Assembly (NCBI RefSeq): GCF_000576425.1 | Contig: NZ_KK069991.1 | Location: 277,417 to 341,416, forward strand | Direction: 5' to 3' | DNA from: Brachybacterium phenoliresistens | GTDB lineage: Bacteria; Actinomycetota; Actinomycetes; Actinomycetales; Dermabacteraceae | Length of the DNA: 64,000 nucleotides | Part shown: positions 44,243 to 53,348 of the stretch, one piece after another | How positions within the stretch are numbered: position 1 is the stretch's first letter | How the letters are laid out: the number at the start of each line of letters is the position of its first letter | The notes under the pieces: generated by a model | Seen by the model: only the letters and a program-made list of their open reading frames with translations | Told to the model about the DNA's origin: nothing | The model's database searches: none | Made by a program: the position numbers and the translations under genes

Positions 44243-44277
44243 AGAACGGCGGCACCCCCGAGGGGATGCCGCCGTTC
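44243..44277. terminator. Bidirectional terminator between ptsI and ptsH
   Basis: GAACGGCGGCA / TGCCGCCGTTC stem with a 13-nt loop, followed by TTCCG on the plus strand. It serves two convergent genes. Confidence 0.8.
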
Positions 44278-44299
44278 TTCCGTCTCCGGGGGAGGAGGC

Positions 44300-44572
44300 T
44301 CACTCCTCGGCGTCGAGATCCTTCTCGAGCAGCGCGGCCAGAGCCGCGACGGACTCCTCGGCGCCCTCGCCCTCGGCGCGCAGGGTGACCTCGTCGCCGT
44401 TGCCGGCGCCCAGGGTCATGAGCATGAGGATGCTCGAGGCCTGGACGGGGTTGCCGCCCACCTTCTCGATCGTGACCTGCGCGGGCTGCTCGCCCGCGGC
44501 CTTGGCGAAGATCGAGGCGGGACGGGCGTGGAGCCCGGACGCGCTGGCAACCGTGACGGTGCGCTCTGCCAT
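44300..44572 (-). CDS. ptsH: PTS phosphocarrier protein HPr
   Basis: 90 residues. Phosphohistidine His15 in SGLHARPAS, and Ser46/Ser47 in VQASSILMLMTLG at the classical regulatory-serine position. An HPr kinase is not expected in most actinobacteria. The start has GAAAGG upstream. It lies just downstream of mtlA-mtlD on the same strand and may be partly co-transcribed with them. An inverted repeat sits in the gap. Confidence 0.95.
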   Translation of the reverse strand: MAERTVTVASASGLHARPASIFAKAAGEQPAQVTIEKVGGNPVQASSILMLMTLGAGNGDEVTLRAEGEGAEESVAALAALLEKDLDAEE

Positions 44573-44632
44573 GTTCGAAGCCTTTCTCGGAGCCGCCCCG
44601 ATGGTCCGGGGGCGACGGAAGCGATGGTCGTA

Positions 44633-44648
44633 GAGGTAACGCTACCTC
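44633..44648. promoter_or_regulatory. Candidate operator upstream of ptsH
   Basis: The perfect inverted repeat GAGGTA-ACGC-TACCTC lies 61 nt upstream of the ptsH start, in the gap after mtlD. No regulator is encoded next to it. Confidence 0.45.
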
Positions 44649-44703
44649 GGCGGCGGTGCGGGCGCTGCGCGGACGGGAAAGCCCGCCCGCGCGGCCCGGG
44701 CGC

Positions 44704-45852
44704 TCAGGCCTGCAGCTCGGCGATGCGGGCGGCGACGGCCTCGCGCACGGCGGGGTGGAGGGGATGATCCGCCGCGAGCCCTGTGAGCGTCGCCGTCACC
44801 TGGTCGGCGTCGCCCGTGGCCAGGAGCTCCTGGACGCGGACGACCTCCTCGTCGCCCTCGGGCGTGAAGCGCAGCGCGGCCGCGAGGACGGCGACCAGCG
44901 AGTGGTGGTCCAGTCCGCGCTCGGCGAGCTCCGCCGCGGGGCCGATGATCCGCTCGTGCCGGGAGAGCTTGCGCTCGGGGGCGCGGCCCACCCGCTCGAC
45001 GGTGTCGGGCAGGTGCGGGTTGGCGAAGCGCTCGAGGATCGTGGAGACGTACGCCTGCTGCTGCTCGGCGGAGAACCCGTGCTTGGTGACCAGCAGAGTG
45101 GCGGTCTCGGCGAGGGCCGCGGCGACCTTCCCGCGGATCGACGGCTCGGAGATCGCGTCGGAGATCTTCTCGATCCCGACGGCCCAGCCGAACCAGGCCG
45201 TGGCGGCGTGGCCGGTGTTGACGGTGAACAGCTTCCGCTCGATGTACGGCTCGAGGTCCTCCACCCAGGTGATCCCCGGGATGTCCGGCTCGGCGCCGTC
45301 GAAGGGGCCGCGCTCGACCGCCCACTCGAAGAAGGTCTCGACGGTGACGTCGAGGCCGGCATCGGGCGCCTGGGCGGGGACGATGCGGTCCACGGCGGTG
45401 TTGGCGAACAGGGCCCGCGCCTCGAGGTCCTCGCCCTCGTAGGCGCTGCGGACCTCCGCCTCCAGGATGTCGGTCGCGTTGATGGCGTTCTCGCAGGCCA
45501 TCACCGCGACGCGTCCCGCATCGGCCGGACGGGCCGCGATCCCCTGCGCGATGGCGGGGGCGACGAACTTCAGGATGTGCGCGCCGACGGCGGTGGTGAC
45601 GATGTCCGCGGTCGCGATCTCCTGGACCACGGCCTCGAGCTCGCTCGCGGAGTTCACCGCCCGGAACCCCTCGACGACCGTGTCGCGGCCCGAGCTGCCG
45701 ACGGCGTGGACCGTGTACGAGTCCGCCTCCTTCAGGGCCGTGATCAGCGCGTCCTGCACGTCGGCGAAGACCACCTCGATCCCCGCCTCGTGCAGCAGCA
45801 GGCCCACGAACCCGCGGCCGATGTTCCCTGCGCCGAAATGCACTGCCTTCAT
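44704..45852 (-). CDS. mtlD: Mannitol-1-phosphate 5-dehydrogenase
   Basis: NAD-dependent oxidation of mannitol-1-phosphate to fructose-6-phosphate; 382 residues, the usual length. N-terminal MKAVHFGAGNIGRGFVGLLL (NAD-binding), AVMACENAINATDILE, FANTAVDRIVP and the catalytic-region KLFTVNTGHAATAW are diagnostic. Starts 60 nt after mtlA on the same strand. Confidence 0.94.
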   Translation of the reverse strand: MKAVHFGAGNIGRGFVGLLLHEAGIEVVFADVQDALITALKEADSYTVHAVGSSGRDTVVEGFRAVNSASELEAVVQEIATADIVTTAVGAHILKFVAPAIAQGIAARPADAGRVAVMACENAINATDILEAEVRSAYEGEDLEARALFANTAVDRIVPAQAPDAGLDVTVETFFEWAVERGPFDGAEPDIPGITWVEDLEPYIERKLFTVNTGHAATAWFGWAVGIEKISDAISEPSIRGKVAAALAETATLLVTKHGFSAEQQQAYVSTILERFANPHLPDTVERVGRAPERKLSRHERIIGPAAELAERGLDHHSLVAVLAAALRFTPEGDEEVVRVQELLATGDADQVTATLTGLAADHPLHPAVREAVAARIAELQA

Positions 45853-45912
45853 CGGTCTCCCTCTTCTCGCGTTCGCGTCATGTCCGTGCTCGTCCGGGGC
45901 CGGCCCATGCTC

Positions 45913-47949
45913 TCAGTCCTCGTCGAAGATCGCGCGGATCTCCTCGGCCGTCCCGGCATCCTCGAGCCGCTGCACCTGGGCCGGGTCGGAGAAGATCATC
46001 GCGACCTTCTGCAGCAGGTCCAGGTGCTCGTTGCCGACGCCCGCGATGCCGACCACGAAGCGCACCTCGTTGCCGTTCCAGTCGATCGGCGAGGGGTAGC
46101 GGATCAGCGACATGCCCGAGCGGCTGATCGAGGCCTTCGCCTCGCCGGTGCCGTGGGGGATCGCCAGGCCGTTGCCCATGAACGTCGAGACGGTCGCCTC
46201 GCGCTGATGCATCGCGGCGACGTAGCCCTCGTCCACGGCGCCCGCCGCGACCAGCAGGCCGCCGGCCTCGTCGATCGCGCTGGCCGCATCCCGGGCGGTG
46301 CCGGCGATGACGATGGAAGACAGCGGCATGATCTCGGGGCCGGCCTCGGCGGCGGGGGCAGCGGCCGCGGGAGCCGCCGGGGCGGCGTCGGCCTCCGGGG
46401 CGTCGCCGGAGTTGCGGGCCTTCACGAGCTCGACGACCTCGTCGTAGCGGGGCGAGTTCATGAACTGGTCCACGGCCACGTGGACGGCGGAGGCGGTGCG
46501 CTCGTGGGCGCGGTCGGCGAGCTCCTTCTGGGTGACCACCACGTCCCACTCGTCGGACAGGCTCGAGATCGCCTTGTTGGTGACCTCGACGTCCGCGAAG
46601 CCGGCGGCGCGCACCTTCTTGCGCAGCACCGTCGCGCCCATCGCGGAGGAGCCCATGCCGGCGTCGCAGGCGAAGACGATCCGGGAGATCGGGCCGGTGT
46701 GGCCGGAGACGGCGATGCCGGAGGCTCCGGCGCCGGCGCCCGTGAGCGCCCCGGCGACGGAGGACTTCTTGCCCTTCATCTGCTCCATCTTCGCGGTGGC
46801 GGCGGCGATGTCGCCGTCGTCCTGCTTGCCGATGCGCAGCAGCAGCGCCGAGAGCGTGAAGCTCACCGCGGCCGCGGCGAGGACCGCCAGGGCGATGCCG
46901 AGGTAGGAGTCGCGGGCGGCCACGCCGAAGATCGCGAAGATCGACCCGGGGGAGGCCGGCGCGATCAGGCCCGTGCCGAAGGCGACGTTCACGGCCACGC
47001 CCGCCATGCCGCCGCCGATCGCGGCGAGGATCAGGATCGGCTTCATGAGCACGTACGGGAAGTAGATCTCGTGGATGCCGCCGAAGAACTGGATGATCGC
47101 GGCGCCCGGGGCGGAGGCGCGCGCGGCGCCGCGGCCGAAGATCGTGTACGCCAGCAGGATGCCGACGCCCGGGCCGGGGTTCGCCTCGAGCAGGAACAGG
47201 ACGGACTTGCCGTTCTGGCTGGCCTCGGTCAGGCCCAGCGGGGTGAGCACGCCGTGGTTGATGGCGTTGTTGAGGAAGAAGATCTTCGCGGGCTCGATGA
47301 GGATCGACACCAGCGGCAGCAGGTGCGCGTCGACCAGGGCCCCCACTCCCGCGGACAGGGCGCTCATCAGGCCGTTCACGATCGGGGCGAGGCCGAAGAA
47401 GCCCGCCACCAGCGCGATGAAGCCGAAGATGCCGGCGGAGAACATGTTCACGAGCATCTCGAAGCCCGCCGGGATGTGGTCCTGCCACAGGCGGTCGAGC
47501 TTCTTCATGACCCAGGCGGCCAGCGGCGCCATGATCATGGCGCCGATGAACATGTGGACCTTGCCCAGCTCCGCGAAGTCCTCCGCGGCGTGGCCGTCCG
47601 CGATCCAGGTCGCGAGGGCCGCGGCGTTCTCCTGGTCGATGAGCCAGTCGGACCCGGCGATGACGCCCATGGTCGCGATGACGCCGACGACGGCGCCGCG
47701 CGCCTCGTAGATCATGCGGCCGCCGGTGTTGGCGATCAGCAGCGGGAGCAGGTAGTGGATCATCGGGCCGACGGCGGTGGCCAGCGGCTCGTTGGGCGTC
47801 CAGCCGTCCGGGATGAAGAAGGCGGTGAGGATGCCCCAGGCGATGAGCGCCGGGATGTTCGGCATCACCATGTTCGACAGCGATGTGCCGACCTTCTGGA
47901 GGGCGACCCGTGGGCTGAATCCCGCTCGGGTCTCGGTGGTGGTGGTCAT
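45913..47949 (-). CDS. mtlA: PTS mannitol permease, EIICBA
   Basis: Imports mannitol as mannitol-1-phosphate; 678 residues. EIIC (about 1-350; SLSNMVMPNIPALIAWGILT, GGIHEIYFPYVLMKP), EIIB with phosphocysteine Cys428 (VFACDAGMGSSAMGA), then an Ala/Pro linker and EIIA with His599 (LAIPHGTGEAK). Start ATG 47949, with GGAAGG 7 nt upstream; an earlier in-frame start at 48015 lacks a ribosome site. HPr and mtlD follow on the same strand. No MtlR-type regulator is adjacent. Confidence 0.94.
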   Translation of the reverse strand: MTTTTETRAGFSPRVALQKVGTSLSNMVMPNIPALIAWGILTAFFIPDGWTPNEPLATAVGPMIHYLLPLLIANTGGRMIYEARGAVVGVIATMGVIAGSDWLIDQENAAALATWIADGHAAEDFAELGKVHMFIGAMIMAPLAAWVMKKLDRLWQDHIPAGFEMLVNMFSAGIFGFIALVAGFFGLAPIVNGLMSALSAGVGALVDAHLLPLVSILIEPAKIFFLNNAINHGVLTPLGLTEASQNGKSVLFLLEANPGPGVGILLAYTIFGRGAARASAPGAAIIQFFGGIHEIYFPYVLMKPILILAAIGGGMAGVAVNVAFGTGLIAPASPGSIFAIFGVAARDSYLGIALAVLAAAAVSFTLSALLLRIGKQDDGDIAAATAKMEQMKGKKSSVAGALTGAGAGASGIAVSGHTGPISRIVFACDAGMGSSAMGATVLRKKVRAAGFADVEVTNKAISSLSDEWDVVVTQKELADRAHERTASAVHVAVDQFMNSPRYDEVVELVKARNSGDAPEADAAPAAPAAAAPAAEAGPEIMPLSSIVIAGTARDAASAIDEAGGLLVAAGAVDEGYVAAMHQREATVSTFMGNGLAIPHGTGEAKASISRSGMSLIRYPSPIDWNGNEVRFVVGIAGVGNEHLDLLQKVAMIFSDPAQVQRLEDAGTAEEIRAIFDED

Positions 47950-48078
47950 CGCTGATCCTTCCCGTGGTGTCCGAGGACGACGGATCCCGCAGCGCGGGAC
48001 CCTGCAGCGCGACATCGTCGGGGAGGAGGGCCGGGAGGGCCGACCCGACGAGGGGGCTCGCCTGATTCTAGGCGGACG

Positions 48079-48573
48079 TCAGACGGCTGTGGTGATCCGC
48101 GGCGCAGAGTCCTGTGCGGCGCGCGCCGCGGAGGGGAACACGAAGCGCCCGTAGGTGACGTAGCGGAAGGACGTCGAGACCGCCTGGCCGATGAGCGTGC
48201 CGGAGATGTTGTCCGCCAGCGGGGAGTCCAGCCCCAGGACGTAGCGGGAGAACGCCAGGCAGGACAGCTGCAGCAGGGTGGCGATGATGTTGACCAGCAC
48301 GAAGGCGATCACCGAGCGGGTGGTCCCGGGGGCCGGGCGGTCCCCGAAGGTCCACAGCCGGTTGCCGAGGTAGGTCAGGCAGGACGCCGCGGAGATCGTG
48401 ATGACCTTGGCGATGATCGGGTGCGCGAACAGGACGCCGTGGCCCCACCCCTGCCCGGGATCCCAGAACACCAGCAGGTTGTACAGGGCCGCGTCGAGGA
48501 GGAAGACCAGGCCACCCACCGCGAGGAACTTGAGGCTCGGCCGGAGGTGGCGGTCGAGCAGACCGCGCAGCAC
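48079..48573 (-). CDS. GtrA-family membrane protein
   Basis: 164 residues with four hydrophobic spans: [60 protein letters not shown] and an end containing [12 protein letters not shown], the classical GtrA layout. GtrA proteins are linked to polyprenyl-phosphate sugar flipping or cell-wall glycosylation. GTG 48573 is chosen over GTG 48582 because the latter overlaps the -10 TACAGT (48581-48586, minus strand), which ends 7 nt before GTG 48573. Confidence 0.85.
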   Translation of the reverse strand: MLRGLLDRHLRPSLKFLAVGGLVFLLDAALYNLLVFWDPGQGWGHGVLFAHPIIAKVITISAASCLTYLGNRLWTFGDRPAPGTTRSVIAFVLVNIIATLLQLSCLAFSRYVLGLDSPLADNISGTLIGQAVSTSFRYVTYGRFVFPSAARAAQDSAPRITTAV

Positions 48574-48751
48574 GCCCTGCACTGTACCGGCCGCCGTGGG
48601 GGCGCGTCTGCGCCCGGGAGGCCGATGAGCGTAGGATCATCCCTCGCCGTGGCGACGGACCGGCCCCCGACGGGGAGGTCCTGGGAGCGCTCGGACGCGC
48701 ATCGTGCCATCAGCCGATGCCCCACCGACCTGCATCCGAGGAGGAGCACCC

Positions 48752-49567
48752 ATGCCCCGTGTCGCCCTGTCCATCGCCGGCTCCGAGGCCACCGGAGGCG
48801 CCGGCGCCCAGACCGACATCAAGACCTTCCACCAGCTGGGCACCTTCGGGACCGTCGCGCTGACGTGCATCGTCTCCTTCGACCCGCAGAACAGCTGGGG
48901 GCACCGCTTCGTGCCCGTCGAGCCGCAGGTCATCGAGGACCAGATCGAGGCGACGACCGCGAACCACGACATCGACACCGTGAAGATCGGCATGCTGGGC
49001 ACCCCCGCGACCATCGACGTGGTCGCGACGGCCCTGGAGCGCCACGCTTTCACGAACGTCGTGCTGGACCCGGTGCTGATCTGCAAGGACGAGTCCGAGG
49101 GCGGTTTCGCGCTGGACACCGACACCGCCCTGAAGGCGCAGATCCTGCCGCAGGCCACCTTCGTCACCCCGAACCTCGCCGAGACGGAGATCCTCTCCGG
49201 GATCCGCCCGATCGAGAGCGTCGAGCAGCTGGCCGAGGCCGCCCGCGTCATCCACGCGGCCTCCGGCGCCGTGGTCCTGGCCAAGGGCGGGGTCGGCATC
49301 GCCGGCGACGAGGCGGTGGATGTCTTCTTCGACGGCGACCAGCTGGTCGAGCTGCGCAGCCCCAAGGTCGGCCAGGAGCGGGTCTCGGGAGCGGGCTGCA
49401 CCCTGGCGGCCGCCGTGACCGCCGAGCTCGCCAAGGGCGCCACGCCCCTGGAAGCCGCCCGCACCGCCAAGGCCGTCGTGACCAGCGCGATCGAGAACCG
49501 CCAGTCCTGCCATGCCCCCTTCGACGCCGTCTACCAGGGCGCCTACTCCGGCCCGTCGCACGCCTGA
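48752..49567 (+). CDS. pdxK: Pyridoxine/pyridoxal kinase, ThiD-like
   Basis: Ribokinase-fold kinase, 271 residues. N-terminal [20 protein letters not shown] (residues 5-24), [10 protein letters not shown] (about 110-119), the catalytic [15 protein letters not shown] (about 214-228) and a C-terminal QGAY end resemble the ThiD-like PdxK of Firmicutes. Hydroxymethylpyrimidine kinase (ThiD) activity is the alternative, but no thiamine genes are near. Start ATG after GAGGAGGAG; an upstream in-frame ATG (48704) has no ribosome site. TAGGAT at 48632-48637 is a possible -10. Confidence 0.82.
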   Translation: MPRVALSIAGSEATGGAGAQTDIKTFHQLGTFGTVALTCIVSFDPQNSWGHRFVPVEPQVIEDQIEATTANHDIDTVKIGMLGTPATIDVVATALERHAFTNVVLDPVLICKDESEGGFALDTDTALKAQILPQATFVTPNLAETEILSGIRPIESVEQLAEAARVIHAASGAVVLAKGGVGIAGDEAVDVFFDGDQLVELRSPKVGQERVSGAGCTLAAAVTAELAKGATPLEAARTAKAVVTSAIENRQSCHAPFDAVYQGAYSGPSHA

Positions 49568-49586
49568 GGCCGCCGGCCCGGTGCGC

Positions 49587-49600
49587 TGACCGCGAGGTCA
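49587..49600. promoter_or_regulatory. Inverted repeat upstream of the amino-acid ABC operon
   Basis: TGACC-GCGA-GGTCA, perfect 5-bp arms, about 70 nt upstream of the ATPase start. Candidate operator; no regulator is adjacent. Confidence 0.35.
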
Positions 49601-49668
49601 CATCTGGGTCCCGGATCCTGGGCCGATGCTCCCGCGCGTGGACATCGGCCCAGGCCGGGGACATAGTG

Positions 49669-50469
49669 ATGCCTATGACCGACGCGCGCGACACTCCCGT
49701 CCCCCCGCCCGACGGCGCGGCGGCCGCCGTCGGCGAGCCGCTGATCTCGGTGCGGGGCGTCTCGAAGCTCTTCGGCGACTTCGCGGCCCTCAAGGACATC
49801 GACCTGGACATCCATCGCGGGGAGGTGGTCGCGCTGATCGGCGCCTCCGGGTCCGGGAAGTCGACCCTGTGCCGCTGCATCAACCGCCTCGAGACGGTCA
49901 GCGACGGCGTGATCACCGTCGACGGCCGCCCGCTGCCGGAGGAGGGCAGGGAGCTCGCCCGCCTGCGCAGCGAGGTCGGCATGGTCTTCCAGTCGTTCAA
50001 CCTGTTCCCGCACCTGCGCGCCGTCGAGAACGTGACCCTGGGGCCGATGAAGGTGCGCGGCGTCCCCAAGGCGGAGGCCCGCGCCGAGGCGATGGAGCTG
50101 CTGGCCCGCGTCGGCCTGCAGGGCAAGGAGCACAGCCTCCCCGCCCAGCTCTCCGGCGGCCAGCAGCAGCGCGTCGCCATCGCGCGGGCCCTGGCCATGC
50201 ACCCCAAGGCGATGCTGTTCGACGAGCCCACCTCGGCCCTGGACCCGGAGGTCATCAAGGAGGTGCTGGACGTCATGACCGAGCTGGCCGAGGCCGGCAT
50301 GACCATGCTCGTGGTCACCCACGAGATGGGCTTCGCCCGGCACGTCTGCGACCGGGTCGTGTTCATGGACTCGGGGGAGATCGTCGAGTCCGCCGAGCCG
50401 GAGGCCTTCTTCACCGCTCCCCGCAGCCAGCGCGCCAAGGACTTCCTCGGCAAGGTGCTCGCGCACTGA
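49669..50469 (+). CDS. Polar amino-acid ABC transporter ATP-binding protein (GlnQ-like)
   Basis: 266-residue ATPase. Walker [10 protein letters not shown] (about 58-66), [13 protein letters not shown], signature [15 protein letters not shown] (about 161-175), Walker [14 protein letters not shown] (about 181-193) and [20 protein letters not shown] are typical of the GlnQ/HisP branch. Start ATG 49669, or ATG 49675 two codons later. First gene of an operon with a binding protein and two permeases. Confidence 0.92.
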   Translation: MPMTDARDTPVPPPDGAAAAVGEPLISVRGVSKLFGDFAALKDIDLDIHRGEVVALIGASGSGKSTLCRCINRLETVSDGVITVDGRPLPEEGRELARLRSEVGMVFQSFNLFPHLRAVENVTLGPMKVRGVPKAEARAEAMELLARVGLQGKEHSLPAQLSGGQQQRVAIARALAMHPKAMLFDEPTSALDPEVIKEVLDVMTELAEAGMTMLVVTHEMGFARHVCDRVVFMDSGEIVESAEPEAFFTAPRSQRAKDFLGKVLAH

Positions 50470-50572
50470 CCCGCGGCGGGCCGCACCGTCCCCCCGTCCC
50501 CCGTCTCCCCTTCCCCGACGCCACGTCCCGATACCCCTGCCGCCGCCCGGCGGCCCGAACCCAGGAGTTCCC

Positions 50573-51598
50573 ATGACCCTCCGCAGCACGCTTCCCGGCC
50601 GCAGTGCTCTTCCCGGCCGCAGTCCTCTTCTCGGCCGCCGTGCCGTCATCGCCACCGCCGCCGCGCTCCCCGCCGGCATCGCCCTGGCCGCCTGCTCGAG
50701 CGAGACGGGCGATGCCCCGTCCCTCGGAGGCGGCGGGGACGGCGCCAGCGACGGCGGCGGCGAGGGCGCCTCCGCCTACGACGCCGCGATCGCCGCCGGG
50801 CCCGTGGCCGACGAGGCCGCCGTCTCCGGCAGCGCCTGGGCCACCGCCATCAAGGAGAAGGACTCCTTCGTGCGCGGCGGCACCACCGCCAACCAGGTCT
50901 TCTCGATCATCGACCCCGCCACAAACAGGGTGACCGGCTTCGACGCCGGGATCACCCAGCTGCTGGCCCGCTACATCCTGGGCGAGGGCGGCGAGGAGAA
51001 GGTCGAGTACATCGACACCACCGTCGAGACCCGCGAGACCATGGTCCAGAACGACACCGTCGACGCGGTGATCGCCACCTACTCGATCACCCCCGAGCGC
51101 CTCGAGAAGATCAACTTCGCCGGCCCCTACTACCTCTCGGGCACGTCCATCCAGGTCCGCACCGAGGACGCCGAGAGCATCACGGGTCCGGAGGACCTCG
51201 AGGGCAAGAACCTGGTCACCCAGTCGAACTCGACCGGCATCCAGGCCATCGAGGACAACGTGCCCAACCCCGGCAAGGTCGAGACCCTCGCCGACAACGA
51301 GTCCTGCGTCGCCGCCCTCAAGCAGGGGCGCGTGGACGCGTACGTGCTGGACCAGGGCGTGCTGCTGGGCAACTCCAAGGCCGACCCGGACGTCACCGTC
51401 GTCGGCGAGCCCTTCACCGAGGACCCCTACGGCATCGGCCTGAACAAGGACAAGGCCGACGCCCTCGAGTTCGTCAACGCCTTCCTGCAGACGATCATCG
51501 ACGACGGCACCTGGACGAAGCTCTACGACGCCACCATCGGACAGGTGATCGACGGCGAGGCGCCCACGCCGCCGACCATCGGCGAGCTGCCCGCCTGA
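50573..51598 (+). CDS. Glutamate-type amino-acid-binding lipoprotein
   Basis: 341-residue SBP_bac_3 family lipoprotein, lipobox ending at Cys41 (LAAC). A Gly/Ser/Ala-rich linker (about 45-68) leads to the ligand domain: [29 protein letters not shown] [25 protein letters not shown] and [19 protein letters not shown]. This resembles glutamate-binding GluB more than arginine or histidine binders. The signal-peptide n-region contains three tandem 18-bp repeats (50591-50644) encoding LPGRSA-like units. Confidence 0.88.
   Translation: MTLRSTLPGRSALPGRSPLLGRRAVIATAAALPAGIALAACSSETGDAPSLGGGGDGASDGGGEGASAYDAAIAAGPVADEAAVSGSAWATAIKEKDSFVRGGTTANQVFSIIDPATNRVTGFDAGITQLLARYILGEGGEEKVEYIDTTVETRETMVQNDTVDAVIATYSITPERLEKINFAGPYYLSGTSIQVRTEDAESITGPEDLEGKNLVTQSNSTGIQAIEDNVPNPGKVETLADNESCVAALKQGRVDAYVLDQGVLLGNSKADPDVTVVGEPFTEDPYGIGLNKDKADALEFVNAFLQTIIDDGTWTKLYDATIGQVIDGEAPTPPTIGELPA
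50591..50644 (+). repeat. Three 18-bp tandem repeats in the signal-peptide coding region
   Basis: Units CTTCCCGGCCGCAGTGCT, CTTCCCGGCCGCAGTCCT and CTTCTCGGCCGCCGTGCC are in frame and encode [12 protein letters not shown] and LLGRRA. They lengthen the positively charged n-region before the hydrophobic core. Confidence 0.9.
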
Positions 51599-51611
51599 TC
51601 GGAGCGGCGGC

Positions 51612-52304
51612 ATGGAGATCATCCTCGAGAACTGGCCGATGCTGCTGGGCGGCATCGGCACCACGATCGCCCTGACCGTGCTGGGCTACGGCTTCGCGCT
51701 GATCCTGGGCACGGCGCTGGCCGTGTGCCGGGTCAGCCCGATCCCGCCGCTGCGCGGCGCGGCGACCGTGTACGTGGAGATCTTCCGCAACATCCCGCTG
51801 CTGAGCCTGCTGATCCTCATCGCCTTCGGGCTGCCGGACGCCGGGCTGCTGCTGCCGTACTTCTGGTGCGGGGTGCTGGGGCTGACGCTCTCGAGCGCCG
51901 CCTTCGTGTGCGAGAACGTCCGCTCCGGCATCAACACCGTGCCCATCGGCCATGCCGAGGCGGCGCGGTCCATCGGCCTGGGCTTCTTCGGCGTGCTGCG
52001 CTACGTGGTGCTCCCGCAGGCCTTCCGCACCATGATCTCGCCGCTGGTCAACGTGTTCATCGGGACGCTGATCGGCTCCTCGCTGTGCGCGGCGATCTCC
52101 GTCGCCGAGATCACCTACGTCACCCAGCAGCTGAACATCCGCACCGCCGAGGCGGTGCTGCTGTTCCTCGTCGCCGGCGTCATCTACCTGGCGCTGTCCC
52201 TCGCGGCGGCCTCCGGCGGCATCGCCCTGGAGAAGGCCCTCGCCCCCGGCCGCCGGCGCAGGCCCACCACCACCCAGGCGATGATGGGGGCGCAGCAGGC
52301 ATGA
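51612..52304 (+). CDS. Amino-acid ABC transporter permease 1 (GluC-like)
   Basis: 230-residue permease of the His/Glu/Gln family with about five spans; EAA loop AEAARSIGLGFFGVLRYVVL (about residues 116-135). Starts 13 nt after the binding protein, with GGAGCGG upstream. Its stop overlaps the next start (ATGA). Confidence 0.9.
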   Translation: MEIILENWPMLLGGIGTTIALTVLGYGFALILGTALAVCRVSPIPPLRGAATVYVEIFRNIPLLSLLILIAFGLPDAGLLLPYFWCGVLGLTLSSAAFVCENVRSGINTVPIGHAEAARSIGLGFFGVLRYVVLPQAFRTMISPLVNVFIGTLIGSSLCAAISVAEITYVTQQLNIRTAEAVLLFLVAGVIYLALSLAAASGGIALEKALAPGRRRRPTTTQAMMGAQQA

Positions 52305-53128
52305 GCACGAACAGCTCGAGCGCGACCCAGGTCCTCTTCGACGCCCCCGGCCCCAAGGGCCGCCGGCGGATCCTGTTGCTGTCCGTCCTCAGCGTGCTGG
52401 GGATCGCCGGCCTGATCGGCGCGGGGCTGTGGCAGTTCGCCGTCAACGGCCAGCTCGACGCCGCGAAATGGCTGCCCTACCTGCGACGCGACTACATCGC
52501 CTTCCTCGGCGAGGGGCTCTGGGGGACGCTGCGGGCCACCGCCGTCGCGGCCGTGATCGCCTTCCCCTTCGCCCTGGTCCTGGCGCTCGCGCGGCTGGCC
52601 CCGCTGCGACCGCTGAGCTGGGCGGCGACGGCGTGGATCGAGTTCTTCCGCGGCATCCCCATGCTGCTGGTGGTGTACGCGTTCCTGCTGGCGCTGCCCG
52701 CCTACGGGGTCACCTTCGACCGCTTCTGGATGCTCGTGGTGCCGATGATCCTGGTGTCCTCGGCGACCACGGCGGAGGTCTTCCGCGCAGGCATCCGCGC
52801 CGTGGACCGCGGCCAGCACGAGGCGGCCGCCGCCATCGGCCTCATGCCCCGGCAGTCGATGGTCTCGGTGATCCTGCCGCAGGCGGTGCGCCTGGTCCTG
52901 CCCAGCCTCGTGCTGGCGCTCGTCTCGCTGCTGAAGGACTCCACCCTCGGCTTCGTGGTCAGCTACAACGAGCTCCAGTTCCAGGGCAAGAACATGGTCT
53001 CGATCACCCGCTTCCTGGTGCAGACCTACCTCGTGGTCTCCGGCATCTACATCGTCATCAACCTCCTGCTGACGCGGGTGGCGCTGGTGCTGGACGCGCG
53101 CATGCAGAAGAGAGCGGCGCAGGGCTGA
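52301..53128 (+). CDS. Amino-acid ABC transporter permease 2 (GluD-like)
   Basis: 275 residues. A polar N-terminus and one extra span precede the family core (WIEFFRGIPMLLVVYAFLLA; EAA loop HEAAAAIGLMPRQSMVSVIL, about residues 173-192). The pairing with the previous permease makes a GluCD-type heterodimer. Confidence 0.9.
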   Translation: MSTNSSSATQVLFDAPGPKGRRRILLLSVLSVLGIAGLIGAGLWQFAVNGQLDAAKWLPYLRRDYIAFLGEGLWGTLRATAVAAVIAFPFALVLALARLAPLRPLSWAATAWIEFFRGIPMLLVVYAFLLALPAYGVTFDRFWMLVVPMILVSSATTAEVFRAGIRAVDRGQHEAAAAIGLMPRQSMVSVILPQAVRLVLPSLVLALVSLLKDSTLGFVVSYNELQFQGKNMVSITRFLVQTYLVVSGIYIVINLLLTRVALVLDARMQKRAAQG

Positions 53129-53235
53129 TCGGGGCTGCTCCGGCCGGAGCCGGCGCGAGGCACGAGCGGCGGCGCAGGTCGGTGCGGCGCCGATCGGCCG
53201 GACAAGCAGGGCTGATCAGGGCAGATCGGGGCGCT

Positions 53236-53256
53236 CGCGGACAGGGTCTGTCCGCG
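53236..53256 (+). terminator. Hairpin between the two ABC operons
   Basis: Perfect stem CGCGGACAG / CTGTCCGCG with a 3-nt loop, in a 220-nt gap that holds no gene. The gap also contains imperfect copies of CAGGGCTGATC and GATCGGGGC near 53123-53232, probably small local duplications. Confidence 0.6.
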
Positions 53257-53348
53257 GAGAGGGAACCGGCCGGTCAGCGCCGCGCCATCCGTCCCGGCCG
53301 TGGCATAGGCTCCCAGGAGCGCCTTCCCCGAGCGCGAGGAGACCCTCC

